64,000 bases of DNA from UMGS172 sp045587185 (GTDB taxonomy: Bacteria > Bacillota > Clostridia > Oscillospirales > Acutalibacteraceae). The DNA is taken from the NCBI GenBank assembly GCA_045587185.1, contig JAZNBS010000005.1, positions 23,737 through 87,736 on the forward strand, in the 5' to 3' direction. Position 1 is the first letter of the stretch, and the number at the start of each line of letters is the position of its first letter. The notes below the pieces were generated by a model, which was given only the letters and a program-made list of their open reading frames with translations, ran no database searches and was not told the origin of the DNA. Both the position numbers and the translations under genes were made by a program. Of the stretch, positions 53,527-61,639 are shown one piece after another.

Positions 53527-53542
53527 GATTTGCAACTAATGG

Positions 53543-53561
53543 CTTGACAAAATTTGTCAAG
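53543..53561. repeat. Palindrome in the oadG leader (candidate operator)
   Basis: CTTGACAAAATTTGTCAAG is a perfect inverted repeat with 9-base arms around a single base. It starts about 10 bases after the predicted transcription start and ends 28 bases before the oadG ATG. It could be a repressor site or a short hairpin. Confidence 0.6.
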
Positions 53562-53589
53562 AAAATATATTAAAGAGGTTTGTGACGTT

Positions 53590-54012
53590 ATGAATCTTAT
53601 TACACTTGCCGCTAAAACAGAGGATTTAGGTGTTGTTGAAAATCTTAAAACACACGGAATAACCGTTACTTTAAGCGGTCTAATAATTGTATTTTCAATG
53701 CTTATTCTTCTCGTTTTTATAATAGCTATATTTGGAGCTGTTATGAGCCGTTTGTCTGGCGGCCCTAAGAAAGAGAAGAAGACTAAAGAGACAAAAGTTG
53801 AAAAGAAGACCGAATCCCCCAAGATCCCGATTGTCAATTCGGTTGCCGCCACTGAGGATGATGATATAATTGCTGCAATTTCGGCCGCTGTTATGATGAT
53901 GTATGAGGGTACAGGTAAGACTCCTGTTATCCGTTCTATCCGTCCTGCTCAGAAGGGTGTACGCTCGGCTTGGGCTACCGCAGGTATTATGAACAACACC
54001 CGTGCTTTTTAA
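53590..54012 (+). CDS. oadG: Sodium-pumping decarboxylase gamma subunit-like protein (OadG)
   Basis: 140 residues. One N-terminal transmembrane helix (~25-50, GLIIVFSMLILLVFIIAIFG), a Lys/Glu-rich linker, then EDDDIIAAISAAVMMMYEG, the OadG-type segment found before the C-terminal tail. The gamma subunit anchors the cytosolic alpha subunit to the beta pump. I chose ATG 53590; an upstream in-frame ATG has no ribosome-binding site. oadB follows after 18 bases; no alpha subunit or biotin carrier is present in the window. Confidence 0.82.
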   Translation: MNLITLAAKTEDLGVVENLKTHGITVTLSGLIIVFSMLILLVFIIAIFGAVMSRLSGGPKKEKKTKETKVEKKTESPKIPIVNSVAATEDDDIIAAISAAVMMMYEGTGKTPVIRSIRPAQKGVRSAWATAGIMNNTRAF

Positions 54013-54030
54013 TGAAAGGAAGGATTCTGA

Positions 54031-55242
54031 ATGTCTGCAATTTTTGATGCTATTGTCGGAATTTTAAAAGATTCTGGTTTTATGGGATTTTTTGAGGGAG
54101 ACGGTTGGAAGAACCTTATTATGATTGGTGTTGCTTGTTGTTTCCTCGTTCTTGCTATCCATCCCAGATTCCAGTTTGAGCCTCTTTTGCTTTTACCCAT
54201 CGCGTTCGGTATGTTGCTTGCCAACCTTCCCGGTGCTGGTATGTATCATGTTGATATATGGGATACAGGTAATCCCGTTTTTTGGGATGCCGCAGGTCAC
54301 CTGAACGCAGGTCAGGTTTTGAAAGAGGGTGGACTTCTTGATATCCTTTACCTTGGCGTAAAACTGGGTATTTATCCGCCGCTCATCTTCCTTGGTGTTG
54401 GTGCTATGACTGACTTTGGTCCTTTGATTGCTAACCCCAAGAGTTTCCTTTTGGGTGCCGCCGCACAGATTGGTATTTTCGTTGCATTTATCGGTGCCCT
54501 TTGGCTTGGTATGACTCCGCAAGAGGCAGGTTCGGTTGGTATCATCGGCGGTGCTGATGGCCCTACCGCAATCTTTGTTACATCTAAACTTGCACCACAC
54601 GTGCTTGGCCCGATTGCTGTTGCCGCATATTCTTATATGGCTTTGGTACCTGTTATTCAGCCTCCGATTATGCGTTTGCTTACTACCAAAAAAGAGCGTT
54701 CAGTTAAGATGGAACAGCTCAGAACAGTTTCTAAAACCGAGAAGATTATTTTCCCTGTTCTTGTTGCCATTCTTGTTTCCTTGCTTTTGCCTGATGCAGC
54801 TTCTTTGGTCGGTATGCTTATGCTTGGTAACCTCTTTAAAGAGTCGGGTGTTGTTGACCGCCTTGCCAAGACTGCTCAGAACGAATTGATGAATATTGTT
54901 GTTATATTCCTAGGTCTTACTGTTGGTGCAACCACCACAGGTACAACATTTCTCAACTTTAACACTATTAAGATTGTTGCAATGGGTATGATGGCATTTG
55001 CAATGGGTACTTCAGGTGGTGTTTTGCTTGGTAAATTGATGTATATTATTACTAAAGGCAAAATCAATCCCCTTATTGGTGCTGCCGGTGTTTCCGCTGT
55101 TCCAATGGCCGCACGTGTTGCGCAGAAGGTTGGTCGAGAGGAAAACCCCAACAACTACCTCCTTATGCACGCAATGGGTCCCAACGTTGCAGGTGTTATC
55201 GGATCGGCCGTTGCCGCTGGTGTTCTGCTTAATATGCTTTAA
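54031..55242 (+). CDS. oadB: Sodium-translocating decarboxylase beta subunit (OadB/GcdB/MmdB)
   Basis: 403 residues, about nine transmembrane segments. IIGGADGPTAIFVTSKLAP is the family's sodium/carboxyl region with the essential Asp, and the C-terminal segment GAAGVSAVPMAARVAQKVG plus GPNVAGVIGSAVAAGVLL are standard. The beta subunit couples decarboxylation of a carboxybiotin to sodium export. The specific acid (oxaloacetate, methylmalonyl-CoA or glutaconyl-CoA) cannot be told without the alpha subunit. Confidence 0.92.
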   Translation: MSAIFDAIVGILKDSGFMGFFEGDGWKNLIMIGVACCFLVLAIHPRFQFEPLLLLPIAFGMLLANLPGAGMYHVDIWDTGNPVFWDAAGHLNAGQVLKEGGLLDILYLGVKLGIYPPLIFLGVGAMTDFGPLIANPKSFLLGAAAQIGIFVAFIGALWLGMTPQEAGSVGIIGGADGPTAIFVTSKLAPHVLGPIAVAAYSYMALVPVIQPPIMRLLTTKKERSVKMEQLRTVSKTEKIIFPVLVAILVSLLLPDAASLVGMLMLGNLFKESGVVDRLAKTAQNELMNIVVIFLGLTVGATTTGTTFLNFNTIKIVAMGMMAFAMGTSGGVLLGKLMYIITKGKINPLIGAAGVSAVPMAARVAQKVGREENPNNYLLMHAMGPNVAGVIGSAVAAGVLLNML

Positions 55243-55255
55243 GGAGTTTTGATAT

Positions 55256-55558
55256 ATGGTAAAACATATAATTTTATGGCAGTTGAAAGACGAATTGTCT
55301 GATACCGAAAAACTTACAGTAAAAGCAGGAATTAAGCAAGGAATTGAGGACTTGATGGGTAAAATTCCAGGTCTTTTGGAAATAAAGGTTGAAACCGTTG
55401 GTCTTACTTCTTCCAATGCTGATGTCATGCTTTATTCTGTATTTGAAGATGAGGCCTCGCTTAAAGGTTATGCCGTCCATCCTGAGCACGTAGCAGTTGC
55501 TGACGGCAAGGTAAGACCTTTTACTAAGACTAGACTTTGTCTTGATTTTGAAGTATAA
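55256..55558 (+). CDS. Dabb (stress-responsive alpha/beta barrel) domain protein
   Basis: 100 residues. Starts MVKHIILWQLKDELSD, the usual Dabb opening (VKHIV-x-W-x-LK), and contains the Y-x-x-HPEHVAVADGKVRPF segment typical of this dimeric ferredoxin-like fold. Members include stress proteins and small polyketide-type enzymes; role here unknown. Placed 13 bases after oadB with AAGGAG upstream. Confidence 0.85.
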   Translation: MVKHIILWQLKDELSDTEKLTVKAGIKQGIEDLMGKIPGLLEIKVETVGLTSSNADVMLYSVFEDEASLKGYAVHPEHVAVADGKVRPFTKTRLCLDFEV

Positions 55559-55571
55559 TAATAAATTTAAC

Positions 55572-55609
55572 AAAGACCCGATAGTTCATTACGAACTATC
55601 GGGTCTTTT
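55572..55609. terminator. Bidirectional intrinsic terminator
   Basis: A perfect 16-bp stem AAAGACCCGATAGTTC (55572-55587) with GAACTATCGGGTCTTT (55593-55608), 5-base loop, T tail on the + strand and A-rich sequence on the other side. Ends the Dabb gene and the converging dapB gene. Confidence 0.92.
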
Positions 55610-55628
55610 GTGCTGTTTTCAATAAATT

Positions 55629-56384
55629 TTAGATTGATGTAATAAGATTCTTCATATCATAAAGACCGGATTTCATACTACTAATAAACACTGCAGCATT
55701 AACTGCACCAACGGCAAAAACTTCCTTAGAGCCTGCCGAATGGGAGAGGGAAATGACCTCGTCGTGTCCAGCAAAGATAACTTCGTGGTCACCCACAATG
55801 TTACCGCCGCGGATTGCGTGAATACCAATTTCTTTAGCATCTCTTTTTACACGCTTGGACTGACGGTTGTACTCATAAACGTATTTACCGTCATTTACCT
55901 CGTTGATGGCATTGGCAAGCATTATTGCTGTACCGCTTGGCGCATCAATTTTCTGATTATGATGCTTTTCGATTATTTCAATATCAAAGTTATCACCCAA
56001 GACCTTTGATGCGGTCTTGGAAAGTTCAACAAGAAGATTTATTCCAAGCGACATATTGAAAGTAAAGAAAATGGGTATAGCACGCGAAGCGGCCTTAACG
56101 TTTTCAAAATCTGCATTGCTTAATCCTGTAGTTGCAATGACAATAGGGGTCTTGGTCGAAACGGCATATTCAAGCAGGTCGGGAAGACAGGAGGGGTGAG
56201 AGAAATCAATAATAACGTCTCCGCTTTGTATATCCTTAATATTGTTGAAAACGGGGAATTCACGCTGGATGTCACATCTTAAATCAACACCCGCCACAAT
56301 TTCGCAATCATCACGCTCTGCAATAAGCCGTGAAACCGCTAATCCCATTTTGCCGTTGCAACCGTTTAAAATAATTTTAATCAT
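55629..56384 (-). CDS. dapB: 4-hydroxy-tetrahydrodipicolinate reductase
   Basis: Second committed step to diaminopimelate and lysine. 251 residues. Nucleotide-binding NGCNGKMGLAVSRL at the start, then EKHHNQKIDAPSGTA (catalytic His/Lys motif), and GIHAIRGGNIVGDHEV. Last gene of the minus-strand asd-dapA-dapB unit. Confidence 0.96.
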   Translation of the reverse strand: MIKIILNGCNGKMGLAVSRLIAERDDCEIVAGVDLRCDIQREFPVFNNIKDIQSGDVIIDFSHPSCLPDLLEYAVSTKTPIVIATTGLSNADFENVKAASRAIPIFFTFNMSLGINLLVELSKTASKVLGDNFDIEIIEKHHNQKIDAPSGTAIMLANAINEVNDGKYVYEYNRQSKRVKRDAKEIGIHAIRGGNIVGDHEVIFAGHDEVISLSHSAGSKEVFAVGAVNAAVFISSMKSGLYDMKNLITSI

Positions 56385-56405
56385 ATTTAACTTCCTGATT
56401 TCAAA

Positions 56406-57293
56406 TTAAAGAAGACCGTGTTTTTTGAGTTCCTGACGTAGGTTCTCACGTGCAGACTCGGTCATAGGAGCCAAAGGCATTCTCAAAGGACCCATTCCAA
56501 GTCCCATCATATTCATTGCTTCTTTTACAGGGATGGGGTTAACATCGCTGAACAGTGCATTGATAAGGCTGACATACTTCAACTGCATCTCACAAGCCTT
56601 CTGATGGTTGCCCTTAAGATACTCGGCGCAAATGTCGTGAGTTTCCTTTGGAAGAATGTTGGAAAGTACCGAAATAACACCGATACCGCCCAAAGACATA
56701 ATGGGAACTATCTCGTCATCGTTACCCGAGTAGATATCAAGTTCATCACCGCAAAGACTCTTGGTTTTAGCAATGGAAGAAATATCTCCGTTGGCTTCTT
56801 TAACGGCTACAATGTTTTCGTGCTTCGCGAGTTCCTTATAGGTTGCCGGTTGTATAGCAGTACCTGTACGGCTGGGAACATTGTAAAGAATAATAGGTGT
56901 CTTTACACGGTCGGCAACATAAAAATAGTGGTTGATAAGACCGTTCTGTGAAGTCTTGTTATAGTAAGGAGTTACCATCAAAAGACCGTTACAACCAATG
57001 GACTCAGCGTGTTGTGAAAGTTGAGCGGCATACATTGTATCATTAGAACCTGTGCCCGCTATGATGGGAACACGCTTGTTGGCAACCTTGACGGCTTCTT
57101 CCAAAACCTTGCAATGCTCATCATTATCAAGAGTAGCAGATTCGCCAGTGGTTCCGCAGATAACAAGAGCATCAACACCGCCTTGAATCTGTTCTTCAAC
57201 AAGTTGACGGAATCTTGGATAGTTGACCGAACAATCATCATTAAACGGAGTTACTAGAGCAGTTGCACATCCGGTGAAAATTCTCTTTTTCAT
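56406..57293 (-). CDS. dapA: 4-hydroxy-tetrahydrodipicolinate synthase
   Basis: Condenses pyruvate with aspartate semialdehyde. 295 residues with GTTGESATLDNDEH, YYNKTSQNGL, LYNVPSRTG and the Schiff-base lysine in VAVKEANGD. Lies between asd and dapB with gaps of 23 and 21 bases. Confidence 0.97.
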   Translation of the reverse strand: MKKRIFTGCATALVTPFNDDCSVNYPRFRQLVEEQIQGGVDALVICGTTGESATLDNDEHCKVLEEAVKVANKRVPIIAGTGSNDTMYAAQLSQHAESIGCNGLLMVTPYYNKTSQNGLINHYFYVADRVKTPIILYNVPSRTGTAIQPATYKELAKHENIVAVKEANGDISSIAKTKSLCGDELDIYSGNDDEIVPIMSLGGIGVISVLSNILPKETHDICAEYLKGNHQKACEMQLKYVSLINALFSDVNPIPVKEAMNMMGLGMGPLRMPLAPMTESARENLRQELKKHGLL

Positions 57294-57316
57294 AAATAAA
57301 AACTCCAGTCTGAAAA

Positions 57317-58399
57317 TTAGTCAAAATAGCCCTTAGCTGCAAGAAGTTCAGCAAGCAGAACACCGCCGCCTGCAGCACCTCTCAAGGTGTTGTGAGACAG
57401 GCACACAAACTTGTAGTCGTATTGAGAGTCCTCTCTCAAACGGCCGCAAGAGATAGCCATACCTCCGTCAATATCACGGTGCAATTTTGCCTGAGGCATA
57501 TTGTCTTCTGTGAAATAGTGGAGGAACTGTTTGGGTGCAGAAGGAAGTTCAAGTTCCTGTGCAGTGCCTTTGAATTCAGCCCACTTTGCAATAATGTCAT
57601 CAGTAGTGGGTTTGTTTTTGAATCTTACGAACACCGCTGCGGTGTGACCGTCAGAAATGGGAACACGCAGACATTGTGCGGTGAAATGAGGTTTTTCGGC
57701 ATTGACAATAACACCGTTTTCAACCTTACCCCAAATTTTGAGTGGCTCTTGCTCACTCTTTTCTTCCTCACCGCCGATAAAGGGAATGATGTTGTCAACA
57801 ATTTCGGGGAAAGTTTCAAAGGTCTTACCGGCACCTGAAATCGCCTGATACGTACAAACAAGAACATCTTCAACCCCGTATTCAGCATCGAGGGGGAAAA
57901 GGGCAGGGACATAACTCTGCAAAGAACAGTTGGACTTAACGGCGATAAATCCGCGTTTTGTACCAAGTCTCTTCCTCTGTGCCTCAATAACTTCTATATG
58001 TTCTGCATTAAGTTCAGGGATAACCATAGGAACATCGGCAGTGTGTCTGTGAGCACTGTTATTAGAAATAACGGGGCATTCGTGCTTTGCATAAGCCTCT
58101 TCCAAAGCCTTAATCTCGTCTTTTTTCATATTAACTGCACAGAAAACAAAGTCAACAGCCGAAGCGATTTTTTCAATGTCTTCTTCAGCATTCATAATGA
58201 CCATATTTTTAAGAGCCTCGGGAATAGGAGTCTTCATTGCCCAACGGGGACCGACACACTCTTCATAAGTTTTGCCCGCAGAACGACCGCTTGCGGCAAG
58301 AACTTTAACGTTGAACCAAGGATGGTTCTCAAGAAGTGTTGCAAAACGCTGACCCACCATACCGGTAGCGCCGATAATACCTACATTGTACTTTTTCAT
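57317..58399 (-). CDS. asd: Aspartate-semialdehyde dehydrogenase
   Basis: 360 residues. NADP-binding GIIGATGMVGQRFATLL, active-site cysteine in VKSNCSLQSYVPALFPL, and QAISGAGKTFETFPEIVDNI. The length and the SNC-S-LQ form match the archaeal/fungal-type enzyme rather than the E. coli type. First gene of the DAP unit; promoter at 58516-58544 on the minus strand gives a ~110-base leader. Confidence 0.95.
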   Translation of the reverse strand: MKKYNVGIIGATGMVGQRFATLLENHPWFNVKVLAASGRSAGKTYEECVGPRWAMKTPIPEALKNMVIMNAEEDIEKIASAVDFVFCAVNMKKDEIKALEEAYAKHECPVISNNSAHRHTADVPMVIPELNAEHIEVIEAQRKRLGTKRGFIAVKSNCSLQSYVPALFPLDAEYGVEDVLVCTYQAISGAGKTFETFPEIVDNIIPFIGGEEEKSEQEPLKIWGKVENGVIVNAEKPHFTAQCLRVPISDGHTAAVFVRFKNKPTTDDIIAKWAEFKGTAQELELPSAPKQFLHYFTEDNMPQAKLHRDIDGGMAISCGRLREDSQYDYKFVCLSHNTLRGAAGGGVLLAELLAAKGYFD

Positions 58400-58435
58400 T
58401 ATGTATCACCCTAAAATAAATTTTGCCGAAAAATG

Positions 58436-58464
58436 TTGATTATTTTGCAAAGTTGCAATATAAT
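58436..58464 (+). promoter_or_regulatory. Sigma-A type promoter for queA
   Basis: TTGATT (58436-58441), 17-base spacer, TATAAT (58459-58464). Leader to the ATG at 58592 is about 120 bases. The spacer contains two of the TTGCAA repeats. Confidence 0.75.
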
Positions 58465-58486
58465 AGCAGTTGGCAATAAGTTGCAA
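58445..58486. repeat. Cluster of TTGCAA repeats between the asd and queA promoters
   Basis: TTGCAA occurs at 58445-58450, 58453-58458 and 58481-58486, and TTGGCAA at 58470-58476, so three perfect palindromic hexamers and one variant fall within 42 bases. They overlap the queA promoter spacer and lie in the asd leader. A regulator site is possible. Confidence 0.5.
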
Positions 58487-58515
58487 AGAATATTTATACA
58501 ATACCTTATTATGAA

Positions 58516-58544
58516 ATTATACATCTTTGATATATATTTGTCAA
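58516..58544 (-). promoter_or_regulatory. Consensus sigma-A promoter for asd-dapA-dapB
   Basis: On the minus strand TTGACA (58539-58544), 17-base spacer, TATAAT (58516-58521): a full consensus match. It lies inside the queA leader, so the divergent transcripts overlap by roughly 40 bases. Confidence 0.85.
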
Positions 58545-58591
58545 ACATATTTTATGCTTTTTATGAGTTTTTGTGCATTACGGAGATTGAT

Positions 58592-59611
58592 ATGAAAAAA
58601 TCTGAATTTTATTATGAACTTCCACAAGAATTGATAGCTCAGACACCTGTAGAACCGCGAACATCTTCGCGGTTACTGGTGATGGATAAAGTGAATAATT
58701 CAATTAAAGACAGTGTCTTTAGCGACCTTATTGATTATCTAAAACCGGGTGACTGCCTTATAATGAATAATACACGTGTCTTGCCAGCGCGTATTTTCGG
58801 CACACGCCGTGATACAGGTTCTGTTGTTGAGTTTGTTTTGCTGAAAGAAATGGGCCATAAGGTATGGGAATGTCTTGCAGGTCCGGGTAAGAAAGCAAAA
58901 ATCGGTAAAGTGTTTGATTTTGGTGACGAACTTTCGAGCGAAGTTATAGATGTTACTGAAGATGGTAACAGAATTGTTGAGTTTAAGTGTGACGGTGTGT
59001 TTTATGATGTGCTTGACCGTGTCGGTCAGATGCCGTTACCGCCTTATATAACCGAAAAACTGGACGATAAAGAACGTTATCAGACGGTTTATTCAAAAGA
59101 GTTGGGCTCGGCAGCGGCGCCTACGGCAGGTTTACATTTTACAAAGGAATATATGCAGAAAATAAGAGAAAAGGGAGTTAATATCGGCTTTGTGACATTG
59201 CACGTTGGATTGGGCACCTTTAGGCCCGTTAAAGTAGATGATATTTCCGACCACAAAATGCACTCTGAACATTATTATATACCTCAAGAAACTGCCGACC
59301 TGATAAACGAAACAAAAAAGAATGGTGGCAGGGTTATCTGTGTTGGTACAACTTCATGCAGAACGCTTGAGAGTGCGGCAAGAAACGGTGAAATAACCGA
59401 ATGTTCGGATGATACCGATATATTCATTTACCCAGGCTATAAGTTCAAGATTATGGACGGTATTATTACCAATTTTCACCTGCCTGAAAGCACCTTGATT
59501 ATGCTTGTAAGTGCATTTGCGGGTTATGACCTTACAATGTCGGCCTACCGTCACGCTGTTGAGCAGAAATACCGGTTTTTCTCGTTTGGTGACGCGATGC
59601 TGATTTTATAA
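58592..59611 (+). CDS. queA: S-adenosylmethionine:tRNA ribosyltransferase-isomerase
   Basis: Makes epoxyqueuosine in tRNA. 339 residues from ATG 58592 (GGAG 6 bases before); the open frame extends upstream but is not conserved. Motifs: YELPQELIAQTP, MNNTRVLPARIFG, AAPTAGLHFT and TTSCRTLES near the end. Followed at 25 bases by tgt of the same pathway. Confidence 0.96.
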   Translation: MKKSEFYYELPQELIAQTPVEPRTSSRLLVMDKVNNSIKDSVFSDLIDYLKPGDCLIMNNTRVLPARIFGTRRDTGSVVEFVLLKEMGHKVWECLAGPGKKAKIGKVFDFGDELSSEVIDVTEDGNRIVEFKCDGVFYDVLDRVGQMPLPPYITEKLDDKERYQTVYSKELGSAAAPTAGLHFTKEYMQKIREKGVNIGFVTLHVGLGTFRPVKVDDISDHKMHSEHYYIPQETADLINETKKNGGRVICVGTTSCRTLESAARNGEITECSDDTDIFIYPGYKFKIMDGIITNFHLPESTLIMLVSAFAGYDLTMSAYRHAVEQKYRFFSFGDAMLIL

Positions 59612-59636
59612 ATGATTTTTGTTAAAGGATATTGTT

Positions 59637-60770
59637 ATGTTTGAAGTTATAAAAAAAGAGGGTACGGCACGCCGCGGTGTATTTAAGACGGTACACGGTA
59701 CGGTGCAGACACCTGCGTTTATGAACGTTGCTACCTGTGCCGCAATTAAGGGCGGTGTTTCCGCTTTTGATATGTCAAATGACCTACACACACAGGTTAT
59801 GCTTTGCAACACTTACCATCTGCATTTGCGACCCGGTGATGAACTTATCAAAAGGTTTGGCGGTCTGCATAAATTTACAGGTTGGGAAGGTCCGATTCTG
59901 ACAGACAGTGGCGGTTTTCAGGTGTTTTCTCTGGCTTCACTTCGCAAGATTACCGAGGAGGGTGTAAATTTTAGTTCACACATTGACGGTCAGAAAATAT
60001 TTATGGGTCCCGAAGAAAGTATGAAGATACAGTCAAATTTAGGTTCTACCATTGCAATGGCCTTTGATGAATGTGTCGAAAATCCTGCAACTCACGAATA
60101 TTCAAAACAGTCGTGTGCAAGAACCACACGTTGGCTAAAGCGTTGCAAAATTATGATGGATGAACTAAACAAAAGGGAAGACACAGTTAACCCTAACCAA
60201 CTTTTGTTTGGTATAAATCAGGGTTGTACCTTTGATGACCTGCGTGTTGAACATATGAAGCAGATTGCTAACCTTGATTTGGACGGATATGCTATCGGCG
60301 GTCTTGCTGTCGGTGAGCCTGCTGAGGTTATGTATCATATTATCGAACAGGTTGAGCCGTATATGCCGAACGATAAGATACGTTACCTTATGGGCGTGGG
60401 TACTCCTGCTAATATTCTCGAGGCAGTTGAGCGTGGTGTTGACCTTTTTGACTGTGTTATGCCAAGCCGAAATGCACGTCACGGTCATTTGTTCACATGG
60501 GACGGTATCCGCAACCTTAACAACGAAAAATATAAAGATGACCATAACCCCATTGAGTTGGGTTGTGGGTGTCCTACGTGCCGACGTCATTCGCGTGCAT
60601 ATGTTAGACACTTGCTTAAAGCGGGGGAAATGTTAGGTCAGAGACTTTGCGTTCAACATAATCTGTATTTCTACAATACGTTGATGGAAAAAATCAGAGA
60701 AAATCTTGATAACGGCACCTTTACAAAGTTTAAAAAGGACGTAATTGTAAATATTGCCACAAGAATTTAA
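59637..60770 (+). CDS. tgt: tRNA-guanine transglycosylase
   Basis: Exchanges guanine-34 for preQ1. 377 residues. Nucleophile and substrate motifs LTDSGGFQVFSL, GGLAVGEP and MPSRNARHGHLFT; zinc ligands in GCGCPTCRRHSRAYVRHL. I chose ATG 59637, 7 bases after AAAGGA. Order queA-tgt-yajC is common in bacteria. Confidence 0.97.
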   Translation: MFEVIKKEGTARRGVFKTVHGTVQTPAFMNVATCAAIKGGVSAFDMSNDLHTQVMLCNTYHLHLRPGDELIKRFGGLHKFTGWEGPILTDSGGFQVFSLASLRKITEEGVNFSSHIDGQKIFMGPEESMKIQSNLGSTIAMAFDECVENPATHEYSKQSCARTTRWLKRCKIMMDELNKREDTVNPNQLLFGINQGCTFDDLRVEHMKQIANLDLDGYAIGGLAVGEPAEVMYHIIEQVEPYMPNDKIRYLMGVGTPANILEAVERGVDLFDCVMPSRNARHGHLFTWDGIRNLNNEKYKDDHNPIELGCGCPTCRRHSRAYVRHLLKAGEMLGQRLCVQHNLYFYNTLMEKIRENLDNGTFTKFKKDVIVNIATRI

Positions 60771-60778
60771 TATTTTAC

Positions 60779-60807
60779 TTGCTTTTTACCAATAGTTGTA
60801 GTATCAT
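60779..60807 (+). promoter_or_regulatory. Possible promoter for yajC
   Basis: TTGCTT (60779-60784), 17-base spacer, TATCAT (60802-60807), 30 bases upstream of the yajC ATG. The match is moderate. Confidence 0.45.
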
Positions 60808-60836
60808 AACAACATAATATTTTGGAGGTTAAAAAA

Positions 60837-61118
60837 ATGCAGGGATTAATATCATTGTTGCCCATGTTGCTTATTTTCGGCGGTATGATTTTCTTTATGA
60901 ACCGCTCTAATAAGAAAAAGCAGAAAAAGGAACAGGAACAGAGAGACAGCGTTCAGGTTGGTGACGAGATTGTTACCATCGGCGGTTGGGTCGTTCGCGT
61001 TATTTCGATTAAGGACGATCATTTTATTGTTGAGTCTCCCGCAGATCATTCTAAGATGAAGATGATGAAGTGGGCGCTTTCCTCGGTAAACACCGTTCAC
61101 GATAGTTCTGCAAAATAA
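60837..61118 (+). CDS. yajC: Preprotein translocase subunit YajC
   Basis: 93 residues. One N-terminal transmembrane helix (LISLLPMLLIFGGMIFFM), a Lys-rich cytosolic segment and the YajC core VGDEIVTIGGWVVRVISI. Auxiliary part of SecDF-YajC. ATG 60837 follows GGAGGTT; an in-frame TTG at 60822 overlaps that site. Confidence 0.95.
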   Translation: MQGLISLLPMLLIFGGMIFFMNRSNKKKQKKEQEQRDSVQVGDEIVTIGGWVVRVISIKDDHFIVESPADHSKMKMMKWALSSVNTVHDSSAK

Positions 61119-61132
61119 GTAATAAAAAATTT

Positions 61133-61168
61133 CATCGCTTCGTATATTGTTATGAGGCGGTGTTTTTT
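61133..61168 (+). promoter_or_regulatory. Hairpin with U-run containing the next gene's ribosome-binding site
   Basis: CATCGCTTCGTA (61133-61144) pairs with TATGAGGCGGTG (61151-61162) over 12 bp with three G-U pairs, followed by six T (61163-61168). It looks like the yajC terminator, yet GAGGCGGTG is the Shine-Dalgarno for ATG 61170. Confidence 0.6.
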
Positions 61169-61169
61169 C

Positions 61170-61577
61170 ATGAAAAATAGTTTTAACAACAGTAAAAAAT
61201 CACAAAGCTTATCGTCACTTTTTAGGGGAGTTATTTGTGGTGCATTAACTTTGATTTTGCTGACGTTATTATTCGCTTTGATAATGTCGGTGGCCGAAAC
61301 GAGTTTATCGTCAGGCAAGACTTTCTCGATTATTATTTTGGTAATATGCTCGTTTGTAAGTGGATGTATCGGCTCTAAAAAAGTGCAAGAAAATAGCTTG
61401 ATTATCGGGTTATCTTCGGGGGTTATTTTTTATTTTATCGTTGCTGTGATTTCTATGGCGGTATCTCAGAATACCATCACCGCTACTTTTTTGTTAAGAT
61501 TGCTTATATGTGCAGTGTCTTCTTGTGTCGGTGCGGTGTTTGTAACCCTTAAGAAGTCTAAGAAAAAATACATATGA
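61170..61577 (+). CDS. TIGR04086-type four-helix membrane protein
   Basis: 135 residues with four hydrophobic helices after a Ser/Asn-rich start (MKNSFNNSKKSQSLSSLFRG). The pattern, with GVICGALTLILLTLLFALIM and a basic tail (KKSKKKYI), and the position right after yajC fit the uncharacterised TIGR04086 family of Clostridia. I chose ATG 61170 because GAGGCGGTG precedes it; ATG 61152 overlaps that site. Confidence 0.75.
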   Translation: MKNSFNNSKKSQSLSSLFRGVICGALTLILLTLLFALIMSVAETSLSSGKTFSIIILVICSFVSGCIGSKKVQENSLIIGLSSGVIFYFIVAVISMAVSQNTITATFLLRLLICAVSSCVGAVFVTLKKSKKKYI

Positions 61578-61579
61578 TA

Positions 61580-61608
61580 TTGATTTGTTTGAAAATAAAT
61601 GATAAAAT
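61580..61608 (+). promoter_or_regulatory. Sigma-A type promoter for the GH3 gene
   Basis: TTGATT (61580-61585), 17-base spacer, TAAAAT (61603-61608), about 32 bases before ATG 61640. The promoter looks intact although the gene is interrupted. Confidence 0.7.
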
Positions 61609-61639
61609 TATAACGTAATTAACGCTCATAAGGATGTTT

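Noticed and set aside
58400..58591. A lysine riboswitch before asd or a preQ1 riboswitch before queA
   Set aside because: The asd leader from the predicted start is about 110 bases, shorter than the lysine aptamer, and I see no matching helices; no preQ1-type hairpin with A-rich tail stands near the queA start.
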